In this document: one piece after another, positions 54,819 to 63,980 of the stretch
How positions within the stretch are numbered: position 1 is the first letter of the stretch
Layout: each line of letters opens with the position of its first letter
Source of the DNA: Metabacillus sp. B2-18
GTDB taxonomy: Bacteria > Bacillota > Bacilli > Bacillales > Bacillaceae
Assembly (NCBI RefSeq): GCF_021117275.1
Contig: NZ_CP088245.1
Coordinates: 1,835,501 to 1,899,500, forward strand
Direction: 5' to 3'
Length of the DNA stretch: 64,000 bases
Translations under genes and position numbers: made by a program
Notes under the pieces: model-generated
Databases searched by the model: none
The model's input: only the letters and a program-made list of their open reading frames with translations
Told to the model about the DNA's origin: nothing

Positions 54819-55463
54819 ATGAAAACAATTGCACTAGTAGCAGGAGGTCCCAAGGAGAATCTTGCTGACTTAACAATATTTAATCAAAGAGAAATAATGT
54901 GGGTTGGGATAGATAGAGGTGTCCGTTATATTGAAGAAGCAGGATTTACACCTGCAAATGCATTTGGAGACTTTGATTCCATTTCGAGTGAAGAACATAA
55001 AAAGTTGAAAAAGGATCTTCCACATTTATCTACATATCCTTCAGAAAAAGATCAAACAGATACTGAAATAGCTCTAGAATGGGCAATTAATCAAAAACCA
55101 GACCAAATTTATCTTTTTGGAGCCACTGGTGGACGAATTGATCATATGCTTGCAAATTTGTATCTCCTTATTAAATCACCCTCTACTCTATCAAAAATTG
55201 AATGTATTGATCGTCAAAATCATATCACGCTCTATGGCCCAGGAACATATAAAGTAAAGAGGAAAAATGAATTGCGTTATATTTCTTTTATCGCCTTAAC
55301 CCCAGATGTCATAGGCCTGACACTTGAAGGATTTAAATATCCTTTAAAAAATTGTCATATTAGGCTTGGATCAACATTATGTATTAGTAATGAACTCATT
55401 TATGAAGTAGGTACTTTTTCTTTCCTAGACGGCATATTAATAATGATAAGAAGCCGAGATTAA
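54819..55463 (+). CDS. thiN: Thiamine pyrophosphokinase
   Basis: A 214-aa enzyme making thiamine diphosphate from thiamine and ATP. Motifs GDFDSISSEEHKKL (about 49-62), EKDQTDTEIALEWA and FGATGGRIDHMLANL (about 105-119), and a C-terminal beta-rich domain. RBS GAGGAG. Family-standard length. Confidence 0.96.
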   Translation: MKTIALVAGGPKENLADLTIFNQREIMWVGIDRGVRYIEEAGFTPANAFGDFDSISSEEHKKLKKDLPHLSTYPSEKDQTDTEIALEWAINQKPDQIYLFGATGGRIDHMLANLYLLIKSPSTLSKIECIDRQNHITLYGPGTYKVKRKNELRYISFIALTPDVIGLTLEGFKYPLKNCHIRLGSTLCISNELIYEVGTFSFLDGILIMIRSRD

Positions 55464-55609
55464 ATTGTTGGTAAAAGACAATAGGGGATAGCGTCATTTT
55501 TTTACAGAGTATGAATATAATTTAAAGAAATGATTTATTTTATTATGACGCTTGAGCACCTTTGAACAAGCATGAAGACTTGTTTAAGATTTGGTTGAGG
55601 AGGGAAACA

Positions 55610-55690
55610 ATGAAATTTTATACGATTAAGTTACCGAAGTTTTTAGGAGGAATAGTTCGAGCAATGCTCGGTTCGTTTAAAAAAGATTAA
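55610..55690 (+). CDS. spoVM: Spore coat/cortex assembly peptide SpoVM
   Basis: A 26-aa amphipathic-helix peptide: MKFYTIKLPKFLGGIVRAML then GSFKKD, one residue different (K for R) from the B. subtilis sequence as I remember it. In the mother cell it binds the convex forespore membrane, recruits SpoIVA and inhibits FtsH. RBS GAGGAGGG. Too short for many gene callers. It is followed by a terminator. Confidence 0.97.
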   Translation: MKFYTIKLPKFLGGIVRAMLGSFKKD

Positions 55691-55691
55691 G

Positions 55692-55728
55692 AAAAAAAGC
55701 ACCGTGATTATCGGTGCTTTTTTTCTTA
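55692..55728 (+). terminator. Terminator after spoVM
   Basis: AAAAAAGCACCG-TGATTA-TCGGTGCTTTTTTTCTT, right after the spoVM stop. Confidence 0.9.
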
Positions 55729-55747
55729 ATCCAGTGTTTTCTCTATA

Positions 55748-55780
55748 AAAGAAAAAACAAAGCTGCAGAATGCGGCTTTA
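55748..55780 (-). terminator. Terminator of rpmB (minus strand)
   Basis: On the minus strand: AAAGCCGCATTCTGCAGCTTTGTTTTTTCTTT. Confidence 0.75.
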
Positions 55781-55846
55781 TTTTAACTGGATTGTTTTTA
55801 TAGAATGTTAAAGTTAAACATCCATATAGAGAGAGCTTAATATAAA

Positions 55847-56035
55847 TTAAACTCGCTCAACTTTACCTGATCTTAAAGCGCGAGCAGATACATATACTCT
55901 TTTTGGTTTACCGTTAACTAAGATGCGAACTTTTTGAAGGTTTGCGCCCCAAGTACGTTTGTTAGCGTTCATCGCGTGTGAACGTGCATTACCTGAGCGA
56001 GTTTTTCTACCAGTAACAACGCATTTACGTGCCAT
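55847..56035 (-). CDS. rpmB: 50S ribosomal protein L28
   Basis: A 62-aa, very basic protein: [20 protein letters not shown] and [20 protein letters not shown]. It keeps Cys5 but lacks the later CxxC pair, so the zinc site is not obvious. Start 56035 follows AGGAGG on the minus strand. It lies alone, opposite to the genes around it, as in B. subtilis. The 276-bp gap 56036-56311 contains a possible TATAAT -10 at 56198-56203 and TTGACA at 56172-56177, spaced 20 bases, so not a firm promoter. Confidence 0.97.
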   Translation of the reverse strand: MARKCVVTGRKTRSGNARSHAMNANKRTWGANLQKVRILVNGKPKRVYVSARALRSGKVERV

Positions 56036-56311
56036 GTTATTCCCTCCTTACTACAAAAAAACCTTACATATTTTACGTTAATCATGTACATTGCCATGAG
56101 ATACTTTAATAATTTATCACAACTCAAATGAGATTGCAATACTTCAACGTTAGTCTTTCAAGAATTTTTCCTTGACATAGTTATTTAAGTATTGTTGTAT
56201 AATAATAAAGGTTGTATTAAGTAACTAGGATTTTATAATCACTTTTAAAATGGGTATGCTTATAGTAAAATAATAAAAGCCAGTGCGAACAATTCCAAAG
56301 GGGGAACAAAC

Positions 56312-56674
56312 ATGTCCATTGAATTAAAAACAAAGTACGGACAAATCGATATTTCCAACGAGGTCATTGCAACTGTTGCAGGTGGAGCAGCGATCGACTG
56401 CTATGGTATTGTAGGAATGGCTTCAAGGAATCAAATAAAAGACGGTCTTACGGATATCCTAAGAAAAGAGAACTTTAGCAGAGGCGTAATCGTACGCCAA
56501 GATGACGATTCAATTAATATTGATATGTATATTATCGTCAGCTATGGTACAAAAATTTCTGAAGTCGCGCATAACGTTCAAACGAAAGTTAAGTATACGT
56601 TAGATCAGACGGTTGGACTTGCTGTTGATTCTGTTAATATTTTTGTACAAGGTGTTCGTGTAGCGAACCCATAG
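56312..56674 (+). CDS. yloU: Asp23/Gls24 family envelope stress protein
   Basis: A 120-aa protein with the Gls24/Asp23 domain (GQIDISNEVIATVAGGAAID; YGIVGMAS; INIDMYIIVSYGTKISEVA). In other Firmicutes members bind the membrane, often with fakA next door. Its own role is unclear. RBS AAAGGGGG. fakA starts 17 bases later. Confidence 0.93.
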   Translation: MSIELKTKYGQIDISNEVIATVAGGAAIDCYGIVGMASRNQIKDGLTDILRKENFSRGVIVRQDDDSINIDMYIIVSYGTKISEVAHNVQTKVKYTLDQTVGLAVDSVNIFVQGVRVANP

Positions 56675-56691
56675 TAAGGAGGAAACTACCT

Positions 56692-58359
56692 GTGTCTATT
56701 ACAACTTTAGATGGTAAGCAATTTGCAGAAATGATCTTGCAAGGTGCTAACCACCTATCGAATAATTCGAAATTAGTCGATGCGTTAAACGTTTTTCCAG
56801 TTCCTGATGGTGACACTGGAACCAATATGAATCTATCTATGACATCAGGAGCAAAAGAGGTAAGAAATAATCCTTCTGCTCATATTGGGAAAACTGGTAA
56901 TGCGCTTTCGAAAGGCTTATTAATGGGTGCCCGAGGAAATTCCGGCGTTATTCTATCGCAATTATTTAGAGGCTTTTCGAAGTTTATTGAATCAAAAGCA
57001 AGCATTAATGCAAGTGAATTTGCTGCAGCACTTCAAGCTGGTGTAGATACTGCATATAAAGCGGTAATGAAGCCTGTTGAGGGGACAATTTTAACTGTAG
57101 CAAAAGATGCAGCTAAAGCTGCTGTAACTGCTGCGCAAAATGAAACTTCGATTGTGAAACTTATGGAAATTACATTGAAAGAAGCTGAAGCATCATTAAA
57201 GCGTACTCCAGATCTACTTCCTGTATTAAAAGAGGTAGGAGTGGTTGATAGTGGCGGACAGGGCCTTGTATTTGTTTATGAAGGATTTCTTGCAGTTCTA
57301 AAGGGTGAAAAACTTGATACAACAAATGTGGCGACACCTAGTATGGATGAGCTTGTTAGTGCTGAGCATCATAAAAGTGTACAAAGCCATATAAATACGG
57401 AAGATATTGAATTCGGATATTGTACGGAATTTATGGTACGCTTTGAAAGTGGAAAAACGCCTTTTAATGAAGAAACGTTTCGTCAAGATTTAAGTCATTA
57501 TGGTGATTCTTTATTAGTAATTGCTGATGATGAATTAGCTAAAGTACATATACATGCTGAACATCCGGGTGAGGTTTTATCATATGGTCAGAAATATGGA
57601 AACCTTATCAATATGAAAATTGAAAATATGCGTCAACAACATACTGATATCGTAGGTGAAAAACCACAAGTTCATTCTGAACAGAAAATCAAGAAAGAAA
57701 AGAACAAATACGGTATCATAACAGTGTCAATGGGAAAAGGTATTGCTGAATTATTTAGAAGCATTGGTGCTAATGAGGTTATTGAAGGTGGCCAAACAAT
57801 GAATCCAAGCACAGAGGATATTGTTAAGGCTATTCATGATGTGAATGCTGAAAATATTATTATTTTACCTAATAACTCAAACATTGTGATGGCTGCTCAA
57901 CAGGCGGCATCAGTAGTGGAAGAAAATGTTATTGTTGTCCCTTCCAAAACCGTTCCACAAGGAATGGCTGCTTTACTTTCTTTCAATCCTACGGTTGAGC
58001 CTGAAGAAGTCGGGCAAATTATGTCGGATGCATTAGGTAATGTTAAGAGCGGTCAAATTACTTATGCAGTACGTGATACGAACATTGATGGACTTGATAT
58101 TGCAAAAGGCGATTTTATGGGAATATCTAATGGGAAGATTGTTGTTACTGATCGTGATCAGCTTTCAGTATCTAAAAAACTTCTTTCTGAAATGATTACA
58201 GAAGATGATGAAATTTTAACAATCATTCAAGGAGAAGATGCAAGTGATGTAGAAGTCGAGCAGCTTCTAGCATTTGCTGAAGAACAGTTTGAAGATGTTG
58301 AAATTGAAGTTCATAAAGGAGAACAACCACTATATTCTTATATTTTCTCTGTGGAATAA
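56692..58359 (+). CDS. fakA: Fatty-acid kinase FakA (DAK2-domain protein)
   Basis: A 555-aa protein (YloV). N-terminal DAK2/DhaL kinase domain (FPVPDGDTGTNMNLSM, about 31-46; LLMGARGNSGVILSQLFRGF; GVVDSGGQGLVFVYEG), a middle domain, and a C-terminal DegV-like part (IIILPNNSNIVMAAQQAA; VVPSKTVPQGMAALL). FakA phosphorylates exogenous fatty acids bound to FakB; FakB genes are not in this window. Start GTG 56692 follows AAGGAGG. The acyl-phosphate product feeds PlsX/PlsY, and plsX is 6 kb downstream. Confidence 0.95.
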   Translation: MSITTLDGKQFAEMILQGANHLSNNSKLVDALNVFPVPDGDTGTNMNLSMTSGAKEVRNNPSAHIGKTGNALSKGLLMGARGNSGVILSQLFRGFSKFIESKASINASEFAAALQAGVDTAYKAVMKPVEGTILTVAKDAAKAAVTAAQNETSIVKLMEITLKEAEASLKRTPDLLPVLKEVGVVDSGGQGLVFVYEGFLAVLKGEKLDTTNVATPSMDELVSAEHHKSVQSHINTEDIEFGYCTEFMVRFESGKTPFNEETFRQDLSHYGDSLLVIADDELAKVHIHAEHPGEVLSYGQKYGNLINMKIENMRQQHTDIVGEKPQVHSEQKIKKEKNKYGIITVSMGKGIAELFRSIGANEVIEGGQTMNPSTEDIVKAIHDVNAENIIILPNNSNIVMAAQQAASVVEENVIVVPSKTVPQGMAALLSFNPTVEPEEVGQIMSDALGNVKSGQITYAVRDTNIDGLDIAKGDFMGISNGKIVVTDRDQLSVSKKLLSEMITEDDEILTIIQGEDASDVEVEQLLAFAEEQFEDVEIEVHKGEQPLYSYIFSVE

Positions 58360-58361
58360 AT

Positions 58362-58396
58362 AAGAAAACCCGGCTTATTAGCCGGGTTTTCTTTGG
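58362..58396 (+). terminator. Terminator after fakA
   Basis: AGAAAACCCGGCTTATTAGCCGGGTTTTCTTTGG, a strong GC stem. Confidence 0.9.
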
Positions 58397-58454
58397 TTTC
58401 TGTTAGAAAAGAGATTTGCATTTATTAGAATAGTCCATTTTTTCTTGCTTTTCT

Positions 58455-58463
58455 TGATATAAT
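58455..58463 (+). promoter_or_regulatory. Possible extended -10 promoter of the serine dehydratase genes
   Basis: TGATATAAT at 58455-58463. No good -35 is seen; the start would be about 100 bases before sdaAB. Confidence 0.35.
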
Positions 58464-58566
58464 AGTGTTTTTTAAAAAATCTGTTAAACTAAAGTTACAT
58501 GAATCATATGAAGAAAGAAGAGCAACTAGCTTCAACAATACCAGTGCTATAGGGGGAGTGTGTCTA

Positions 58567-59229
58567 ATGAAATATAGAAGTGTTTTTGACATAATTGGAC
58601 CTGTTATGATCGGTCCGTCGAGTTCACATACAGCCGGTGCGGCAAGAATTGGACGTGTTGCACGAACATTGTTTGGACGTGAACCTAAATGGGTTATCAT
58701 TTCCCTTTACAACTCTTTTGCTAAAACCTATAAGGGGCATGGTACAGATGTTGCTCTTGTAGGTGGTTTGCTTGATTTTGATACCTTTGACGAAAGAATA
58801 AAATCGTCATTAGAAATAGCTAAAGAGAAAGAAATTAAGATAACGTTTATAGAAGAAGAAGCAGTGGCAGACCATCCAAACACAGCTCGACTTATTATTG
58901 GTGATGACTATGGACAGTTTGAATTAGTTGGGATTTCAATAGGTGGAGGAAAGATTGAAATAACTGAACTAAATGGCTTTGAATTAAAATTATCAGGAAA
59001 TCACCCTGCTTTACTGGTTGTGCATAACGATCGATTTGGTGTAATTGCCGCAGTTGCCAATGTGTTGGCAAAGTATGAAATAAACATCGGACATATGGAT
59101 GTTTCCAGAAAAGAAGTTGGTCAGCTTGCTTTAATGACAATTGAAACAGATCAGAACATTACAAATGAAGTAATTGAAGAATTAAAAACATTAACAAATA
59201 TATTACAAGTAACAAGAATTGATGATTAA
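58567..59229 (+). CDS. sdaAB: L-serine dehydratase, iron-sulfur type, beta subunit
   Basis: A 220-aa subunit (MKYRSVFDIIGPVMIGPSSS, HTAGAARIGRVAR) with a C-terminal ACT domain (LLVVHNDRFGVIAAVANVLA, about 155-175; IGHMDVSRKEVGQLALM). With SdaAA it deaminates L-serine to pyruvate. Start chosen at ATG 58567 behind AGGGGGAG; the earlier ATG has no RBS. sdaAA follows 58 bases later. Confidence 0.96.
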   Translation: MKYRSVFDIIGPVMIGPSSSHTAGAARIGRVARTLFGREPKWVIISLYNSFAKTYKGHGTDVALVGGLLDFDTFDERIKSSLEIAKEKEIKITFIEEEAVADHPNTARLIIGDDYGQFELVGISIGGGKIEITELNGFELKLSGNHPALLVVHNDRFGVIAAVANVLAKYEINIGHMDVSRKEVGQLALMTIETDQNITNEVIEELKTLTNILQVTRIDD

Positions 59230-59287
59230 CAAAAACAAAGTAGATGATATTTTTATACAACTATGACAAAATGAGGGGGATATCATC

Positions 59288-60166
59288 ATGTTTCGTAACG
59301 TAGAAGAACTAGTAGGATTAGCCGAAAGTAAAGGGGTAAAAATCGCAGAGATCATGATTGAACAAGAATGTAGAGTGACAGATCGAAAGCGAGAAGATGT
59401 TTTATTACAGATGGAAAAGAACTTAGAAGTAATGGAACAAGCTGTTGAAAAGGGGCTGTCAGGAGTAAAGTCTCATTCTGGTTTAACTGGTGGAGATGCG
59501 GTGCTCTTACAATCTTATCTTGAGAAGGGTAACTTTCTTTCCGGAGATACAATTTTAGATGCTGTAAGTAAGGCTGTTGCAACTAATGAAGTGAATGCTG
59601 CGATGGGGACAATTTGCGCCACTCCTACAGCTGGATCCGCTGGTGTTGTACCTGGTACACTTTTTGCCGTAAAAGATAAGCTAAAGCCAACAAGAAAAGA
59701 AATGATTGAATTTCTTTTTACTTCAGGCGCATTTGGTTTTGTAGTGGCTAACAATGCTTCCATTTCTGGTGCTGCTGGAGGTTGTCAAGCTGAGGTAGGC
59801 TCTGCTTCAGGGATGGCTGCTGCAGCAATTGTTGAGATGGCTGGTGGTACTCCCAGACAAGCTGCACATGCTATGGCAATAACATTGAAAAATATGCTCG
59901 GATTAGTTTGTGACCCTGTTGCAGGATTAGTGGAGGTCCCTTGTGTAAAAAGAAATGCAATGGGTGCTGCTAATGCAATGATTGCCGCTGATATGGCATT
60001 AGCAGGTATTACAAGTAGAATTCCATGTGATGAAGTAATTGATGCCATGTATCGAATTGGGCAAACGATGCCTACAGCATTAAAAGAAACTGCACAAGGG
60101 GGGTTAGCTGCGACTCCGACAGGTCAAAAGCTCAAAAGGGAAATATTTGGAGACTCGCACAAGTGA
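59288..60166 (+). CDS. sdaAA: L-serine dehydratase, iron-sulfur type, alpha subunit
   Basis: A 292-aa catalytic subunit. Family motifs NAAMGTICATPTAGSAGVVPG (first 20 residues about 99-118), FVVANNASISGAAGGCQAEVG and LGLVCDPVAGLVEVPCVKRN carry the Cys ligands of the 4Fe-4S cluster. RBS GAGGGGG. The 3' end overlaps the first possible recG start by 20 bases. Confidence 0.96.
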   Translation: MFRNVEELVGLAESKGVKIAEIMIEQECRVTDRKREDVLLQMEKNLEVMEQAVEKGLSGVKSHSGLTGGDAVLLQSYLEKGNFLSGDTILDAVSKAVATNEVNAAMGTICATPTAGSAGVVPGTLFAVKDKLKPTRKEMIEFLFTSGAFGFVVANNASISGAAGGCQAEVGSASGMAAAAIVEMAGGTPRQAAHAMAITLKNMLGLVCDPVAGLVEVPCVKRNAMGAANAMIAADMALAGITSRIPCDEVIDAMYRIGQTMPTALKETAQGGLAATPTGQKLKREIFGDSHK

Positions 60167-60167
60167 C

Positions 60168-62216
60168 GTGAAAAATATGTTATTGGATCCTATTACCAAC
60201 TTAAAGGGAGTTGGTAGTGAAACAGAGGAAGTACTAAATGATGTTGGAATTTACACGATTCATGACCTTCTTGAATATTTTCCATATAGATATGAAGATA
60301 ATAGTTTAAAAGATTTAGAGGATGTAAAGCATGAGGAACGTGTTACTGTTGAGGGAAGAGTTCATAGTGAGCCTTCTCTCCAGTTTTACGGTAAAAAAAG
60401 GTCGCGTCTTACGTTCCGATTGTTAGTAGGACGATATTTGCTTTCAGTTGTTTGCTTTAATCGCCCTTACTTTAAAAATAAGCTGTCTATTGATGCGACG
60501 GTTACTGTTACAGGGAAATGGGATAAACATAGACAAACGATTACAGTTTCAAATCTTTTATTTGGCCCAAAACAAGAAGTATCAGGAATTGAACCTGTTT
60601 ATTCTGTTAAAGGAAAATTAACAGTAAAAGGCATTAGGAAATTTGTTTCAATTGCACTTAAGGATTATCTTGAAGGAGTTACTGAGCTCTTGCCTGATCA
60701 TTTACTTAATAAATACAAGCTAATGACAAGAAAAGAGGCTCTTAAGACGATTCACATACCTGAGGAAAAAGAAGACCTTAAACAAGCGAGAAGACGCTTT
60801 GTTTATGAAGAGTTTCTTTTATTCCAACTCAAAATGCAGACGCTAAGAAAGGTTCAGCGAGAACAATCGAAGGGGGTTGTTCATCAATTTTCTAAAGAAA
60901 AGCATAAGATTTTTCTTGATTCTTTACCTTTTCCATTAACGAATGCCCAAACACGTGTTGTAAATGAAATCCTAAGTGACATGACATCACCATATCGAAT
61001 GAATCGGCTATTGCAAGGGGATGTTGGTTCCGGTAAAACGGTTGTTTCTGCTATTGCTATCTATGCAGCTTTCTTGTCTGGATACCAAAGTGCGTTAATG
61101 GTGCCTACCGAGATATTAGCTGAACAGCATGCTGAGTCACTTTTTCAATTGTTTGAACCTTTTGGAGTATCAGTAGCTTTGTTAACTAGTTCAGTAAAAG
61201 GGAAGAAAAGAAGAGACTTACTAGAAAGAGTAGCAAACAATGAAATTAATTTATTAATTGGGACACATGCACTTATTCAAGATGAAATCATGTTCCATAA
61301 GCTTGGACTTGTTATTACAGATGAACAACACCGTTTTGGAGTTGAACAAAGGCGGCTGCTAAGAGAAAAAGGTGAACAGACCGATGTATTATTTATGACA
61401 GCTACACCAATACCTCGGACATTAGCGATAACTGCCTTTGGTGAAATGGATGTATCAATTATAGATGAACTGCCAGCAGGAAGAAAAACAATCGAAACAT
61501 ACTGGGTAAAGCCGGATATGCTAGAACGTATATTAGTCTTTATTGAAAAGGAAGTTTCTAAAGGACGGCAAGCTTATGTTATTTGTCCGCTTATTGAAGA
61601 ATCTGATAAGTTGGATGTGCAAAATGCCCTTGATGTTCATGGTATGCTTACTCAATACTATAGAGGTCGCTATAAAGTAGGTCTTATGCATGGCAGGTTA
61701 AGCTCAGATGAAAAAGATGAAGTAATGAGGAGCTTTAGTCAAAACGAGGTTCATATTCTTGTGTCAACGACTGTTGTTGAAGTTGGTGTAAACGTGCCAA
61801 ACGCTACCACAATGGTTATTTATGATGCGGAACGTTTTGGATTATCTCAACTCCACCAACTCCGTGGTCGGGTTGGAAGAGGAAGTGATCAGTCATATTG
61901 TATTTTGCTGGCCGATCCTAAGTCGGAAACAGGGAAAGAACGTATGAAAATAATGACTGAAACAAATGATGGTTTTGTTCTCTCTGAGCGAGATCTTGAG
62001 CTTAGAGGCCCTGGTGATTTTTTCGGGAAAAAGCAAAGTGGTGTTCCTGTTTTTAAGGTTGCAGATATGGTTCATGATTACAGAGCCTTGGAAGTAGCAA
62101 GGCAGGATGCAGTTGAACTTGTAGGTTCGATGGAATTTTGGAAGGGAAATCAATATGAGGCTCTAAGAAACTACCTTACTAACTCGGGAGTATTAGATGG
62201 TGAAAAATTAGATTAA
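60168..62216 (+). CDS. recG: ATP-dependent DNA helicase RecG
   Basis: A 682-aa helicase reversing stalled forks and Holliday junctions; length equals B. subtilis RecG. N-terminal wedge domain (LEYFPYRYEDNSLKDLE; RVTVEGRVHSEPSLQFYGKK), Walker A GDVGSGKTV (about 285), DEQH in ITDEQHRFGVEQRR (about 384), MTATPIPRTLAIT, and motif VI QLRGRVGRG. Start is uncertain: GTG 60168 is chosen for length, ATG 60177 and TTG 60147 are alternatives, none with an ideal RBS. Confidence 0.97.
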   Translation: MKNMLLDPITNLKGVGSETEEVLNDVGIYTIHDLLEYFPYRYEDNSLKDLEDVKHEERVTVEGRVHSEPSLQFYGKKRSRLTFRLLVGRYLLSVVCFNRPYFKNKLSIDATVTVTGKWDKHRQTITVSNLLFGPKQEVSGIEPVYSVKGKLTVKGIRKFVSIALKDYLEGVTELLPDHLLNKYKLMTRKEALKTIHIPEEKEDLKQARRRFVYEEFLLFQLKMQTLRKVQREQSKGVVHQFSKEKHKIFLDSLPFPLTNAQTRVVNEILSDMTSPYRMNRLLQGDVGSGKTVVSAIAIYAAFLSGYQSALMVPTEILAEQHAESLFQLFEPFGVSVALLTSSVKGKKRRDLLERVANNEINLLIGTHALIQDEIMFHKLGLVITDEQHRFGVEQRRLLREKGEQTDVLFMTATPIPRTLAITAFGEMDVSIIDELPAGRKTIETYWVKPDMLERILVFIEKEVSKGRQAYVICPLIEESDKLDVQNALDVHGMLTQYYRGRYKVGLMHGRLSSDEKDEVMRSFSQNEVHILVSTTVVEVGVNVPNATTMVIYDAERFGLSQLHQLRGRVGRGSDQSYCILLADPKSETGKERMKIMTETNDGFVLSERDLELRGPGDFFGKKQSGVPVFKVADMVHDYRALEVARQDAVELVGSMEFWKGNQYEALRNYLTNSGVLDGEKLD

Positions 62217-62283
62217 TGCTCTAGCTCTATATCACAAAGTAAAACGCTACACCTAATAGATTTAGGACAACAATACTTTTTAG

Positions 62284-62318
62284 AAAACAGATTGCAATGA
62301 CTTGCAATCTGTTTTCTT
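62284..62318 (+). terminator. Terminator after recG
   Basis: AAAACAGATTGCAA-TGAC-TTGCAATCTGTTTT followed by CTTTATATA. Its right arm contains the -35 (TTGCAA) of the fapR promoter. Confidence 0.75.
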
Positions 62319-62330
62319 TATATATATACT
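62302..62330 (+). promoter_or_regulatory. Promoter of fapR
   Basis: TTGCAA (62302-62307), 17 bases, TATACT (62325-62330). The FapR operator starts at the next base. Confidence 0.75.
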
Positions 62331-62355
62331 ACTATTAGTACCTAGTCTTAATAGT
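62331..62355 (+). promoter_or_regulatory. FapR operator
   Basis: ACTATTAGTACCTAGTCTTAATAGT at 62331-62355, of which the core ATTAGTACCTAGTCTTAAT fits the known FapR box; ACTATTA/TAATAGT are symmetric. Just downstream of the -10, so bound FapR would block transcription until malonyl-CoA releases it. Confidence 0.85.
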
Positions 62356-62376
62356 TCGGACGGTGTCGTATACATA

Positions 62377-62949
62377 ATGAGGAAGAATAAGAAAGAGAGA
62401 CAGTCTTTATTACAAGAAACAATTGCTATCACTCCATTTATAACAGATGAAGAATTAGCGGAAAAATTTCAAGTGAGTATTCAAACAATCCGTTTGGATC
62501 GCTTAGAACTATCAATTCCTGAATTAAGAGAGCGAATAAAACATGTAGCGGAAAAGAAACTAGATGATGAGGTAAAAGCGCTGCCGATTGAAGAAGTCAT
62601 TGGTGAAATTATTGACCTTCAGCTTGATCATTCTGCGATCTCTATCTTAGAAATAAGAAAAGAGCATGTATTTAGTAGAAACCAAATAGCACGGGGACAT
62701 CATCTTTTTGCACAAGCAAATTCGTTAGCTGTTGCTATGATAAATGATGAGCTTGCTTTAACGGCGAAAGCGAATATTCGATTTACCACACAAGTTAAAG
62801 AAAATGAACGTGTCATTGCCAAGGCTAAAATAGTGAAAAACGATCCTGAACAAAGACGAACATTAGTAGAAGTGAACAGCTTTGTGGGCAATGAATTAGT
62901 GTTTTCGGGTGAGTTTGAAATGTATCGCTCAAATCCAACACAAAGGTAG
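62377..62949 (+). CDS. fapR: Transcriptional repressor of fatty-acid and phospholipid genes FapR
   Basis: A 190-aa regulator. N-terminal DeoR-type HTH ([20 protein letters not shown], about 24-43) and C-terminal hotdog domain that binds malonyl-CoA (FARGHHLF-type [35 protein letters not shown]). Start at ATG 62377, next to the operator; the ATG/TTG upstream lies in the promoter. A good RBS is not seen. It represses its own operon (fapR-plsX-fabD...). Confidence 0.96.
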   Translation: MRKNKKERQSLLQETIAITPFITDEELAEKFQVSIQTIRLDRLELSIPELRERIKHVAEKKLDDEVKALPIEEVIGEIIDLQLDHSAISILEIRKEHVFSRNQIARGHHLFAQANSLAVAMINDELALTAKANIRFTTQVKENERVIAKAKIVKNDPEQRRTLVEVNSFVGNELVFSGEFEMYRSNPTQR

Positions 62950-62958
62950 GTTACATAA

Positions 62959-63954
62959 ATGAAGCTCGCAATTGATGCGATGGGTGGAGACAATGCACCA
63001 CAAGCAGTAGTAGAAGGAGTAATGAAGGCTATCACTGCTTTTCCAGATTTAGAAGTAACATTAATAGGGCAAGAAGATAAAATTAAAACATACTTAACAG
63101 ATTCCACACGAATCTCAATTTTACATACAGATGAAGTGATAGAAGCTACTGATGAGCCCGTTCGCGCGGTTAGACGGAAGAAAAATGCGTCAATGGTTTT
63201 GATGGCAAATGAAGTAAAAGAAGGAAGGGCAGATGGTTGTATTTCTGCTGGGAACACAGGAGCACTAATGACAGCAGGTCTCTTTGTTGTTGGTCGAATC
63301 GAGGGAATAGAAAGACCTGCTTTATCACCAACTTTGCCAACATTAAATGGAAAAGGTTTTTTATTTTTAGATGTTGGTGCAAATGTAGACGCTAAGCCGG
63401 AACATTTATTGCAATATGCAATAATGGGTTCTATATATGTTGAGAAAGTTCGTGGAGTTAAAAATCCACGCGTTGGTTTGCTAAATGTAGGTACAGAAGA
63501 TAAAAAAGGAAATGAGTTAACAAAACAAACTTATGAGCTTTTAAAACAAACAGATTTAAATTTTGTAGGAAATGTTGAGTCAAGAGATTTAATGGAGTCC
63601 GTTGCTGATGTTGTTGTAACAGATGGGTTTACCGGAAATATAGCTTTAAAGACAATTGAGGGTACAGCACTCTCTGTTTTTTCTATGCTTAAATCAGCTT
63701 TAACGAGTAACCTTAAGTCTAAAATTGCTGCGGGTATCCTGAAGCCTCAGCTAAAATCAATAAAACAACAGATGGATTATTCAGAGTACGGTGGTGCTGC
63801 GCTCTTTGGCCTTAAGGCACCTGTAATAAAAGCGCATGGCTCTTCAGATGCTAATGCAATATACAACGCAATTCGCCAAACAAAAGATATGGTGTCTTAT
63901 GATGTTGCTGAAACCATTCATGCATCGCTAAAAAGTATGAATAAAGAAGATTAA
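62959..63954 (+). CDS. plsX: Phosphate acyltransferase PlsX
   Basis: A 331-aa enzyme making acyl-phosphate from acyl-ACP for phospholipid synthesis. [20 protein letters not shown] at the start; [14 protein letters not shown] (about 94-107) and [10 protein letters not shown] (about 134-143); [17 protein letters not shown]. Start ATG 62959, 9 bases after the fapR stop, behind AGGTAGG. Ends with [15 protein letters not shown]. Confidence 0.98.
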   Translation: MKLAIDAMGGDNAPQAVVEGVMKAITAFPDLEVTLIGQEDKIKTYLTDSTRISILHTDEVIEATDEPVRAVRRKKNASMVLMANEVKEGRADGCISAGNTGALMTAGLFVVGRIEGIERPALSPTLPTLNGKGFLFLDVGANVDAKPEHLLQYAIMGSIYVEKVRGVKNPRVGLLNVGTEDKKGNELTKQTYELLKQTDLNFVGNVESRDLMESVADVVVTDGFTGNIALKTIEGTALSVFSMLKSALTSNLKSKIAAGILKPQLKSIKQQMDYSEYGGAALFGLKAPVIKAHGSSDANAIYNAIRQTKDMVSYDVAETIHASLKSMNKED

Positions 63955-63980
63955 CAGGATAGAAACGGGGGAACACTTTC

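Noticed and set aside
56172..56203. Promoter TTGACA/TATAAT before yloU
   Set aside because: Spacing of 20 bases is too long for a confident call; mentioned only in the rpmB entry.
62700..63257. 185-aa minus-strand frame over fapR/plsX
   Set aside because: Antisense of well-recognised genes; no RBS and no protein family match.
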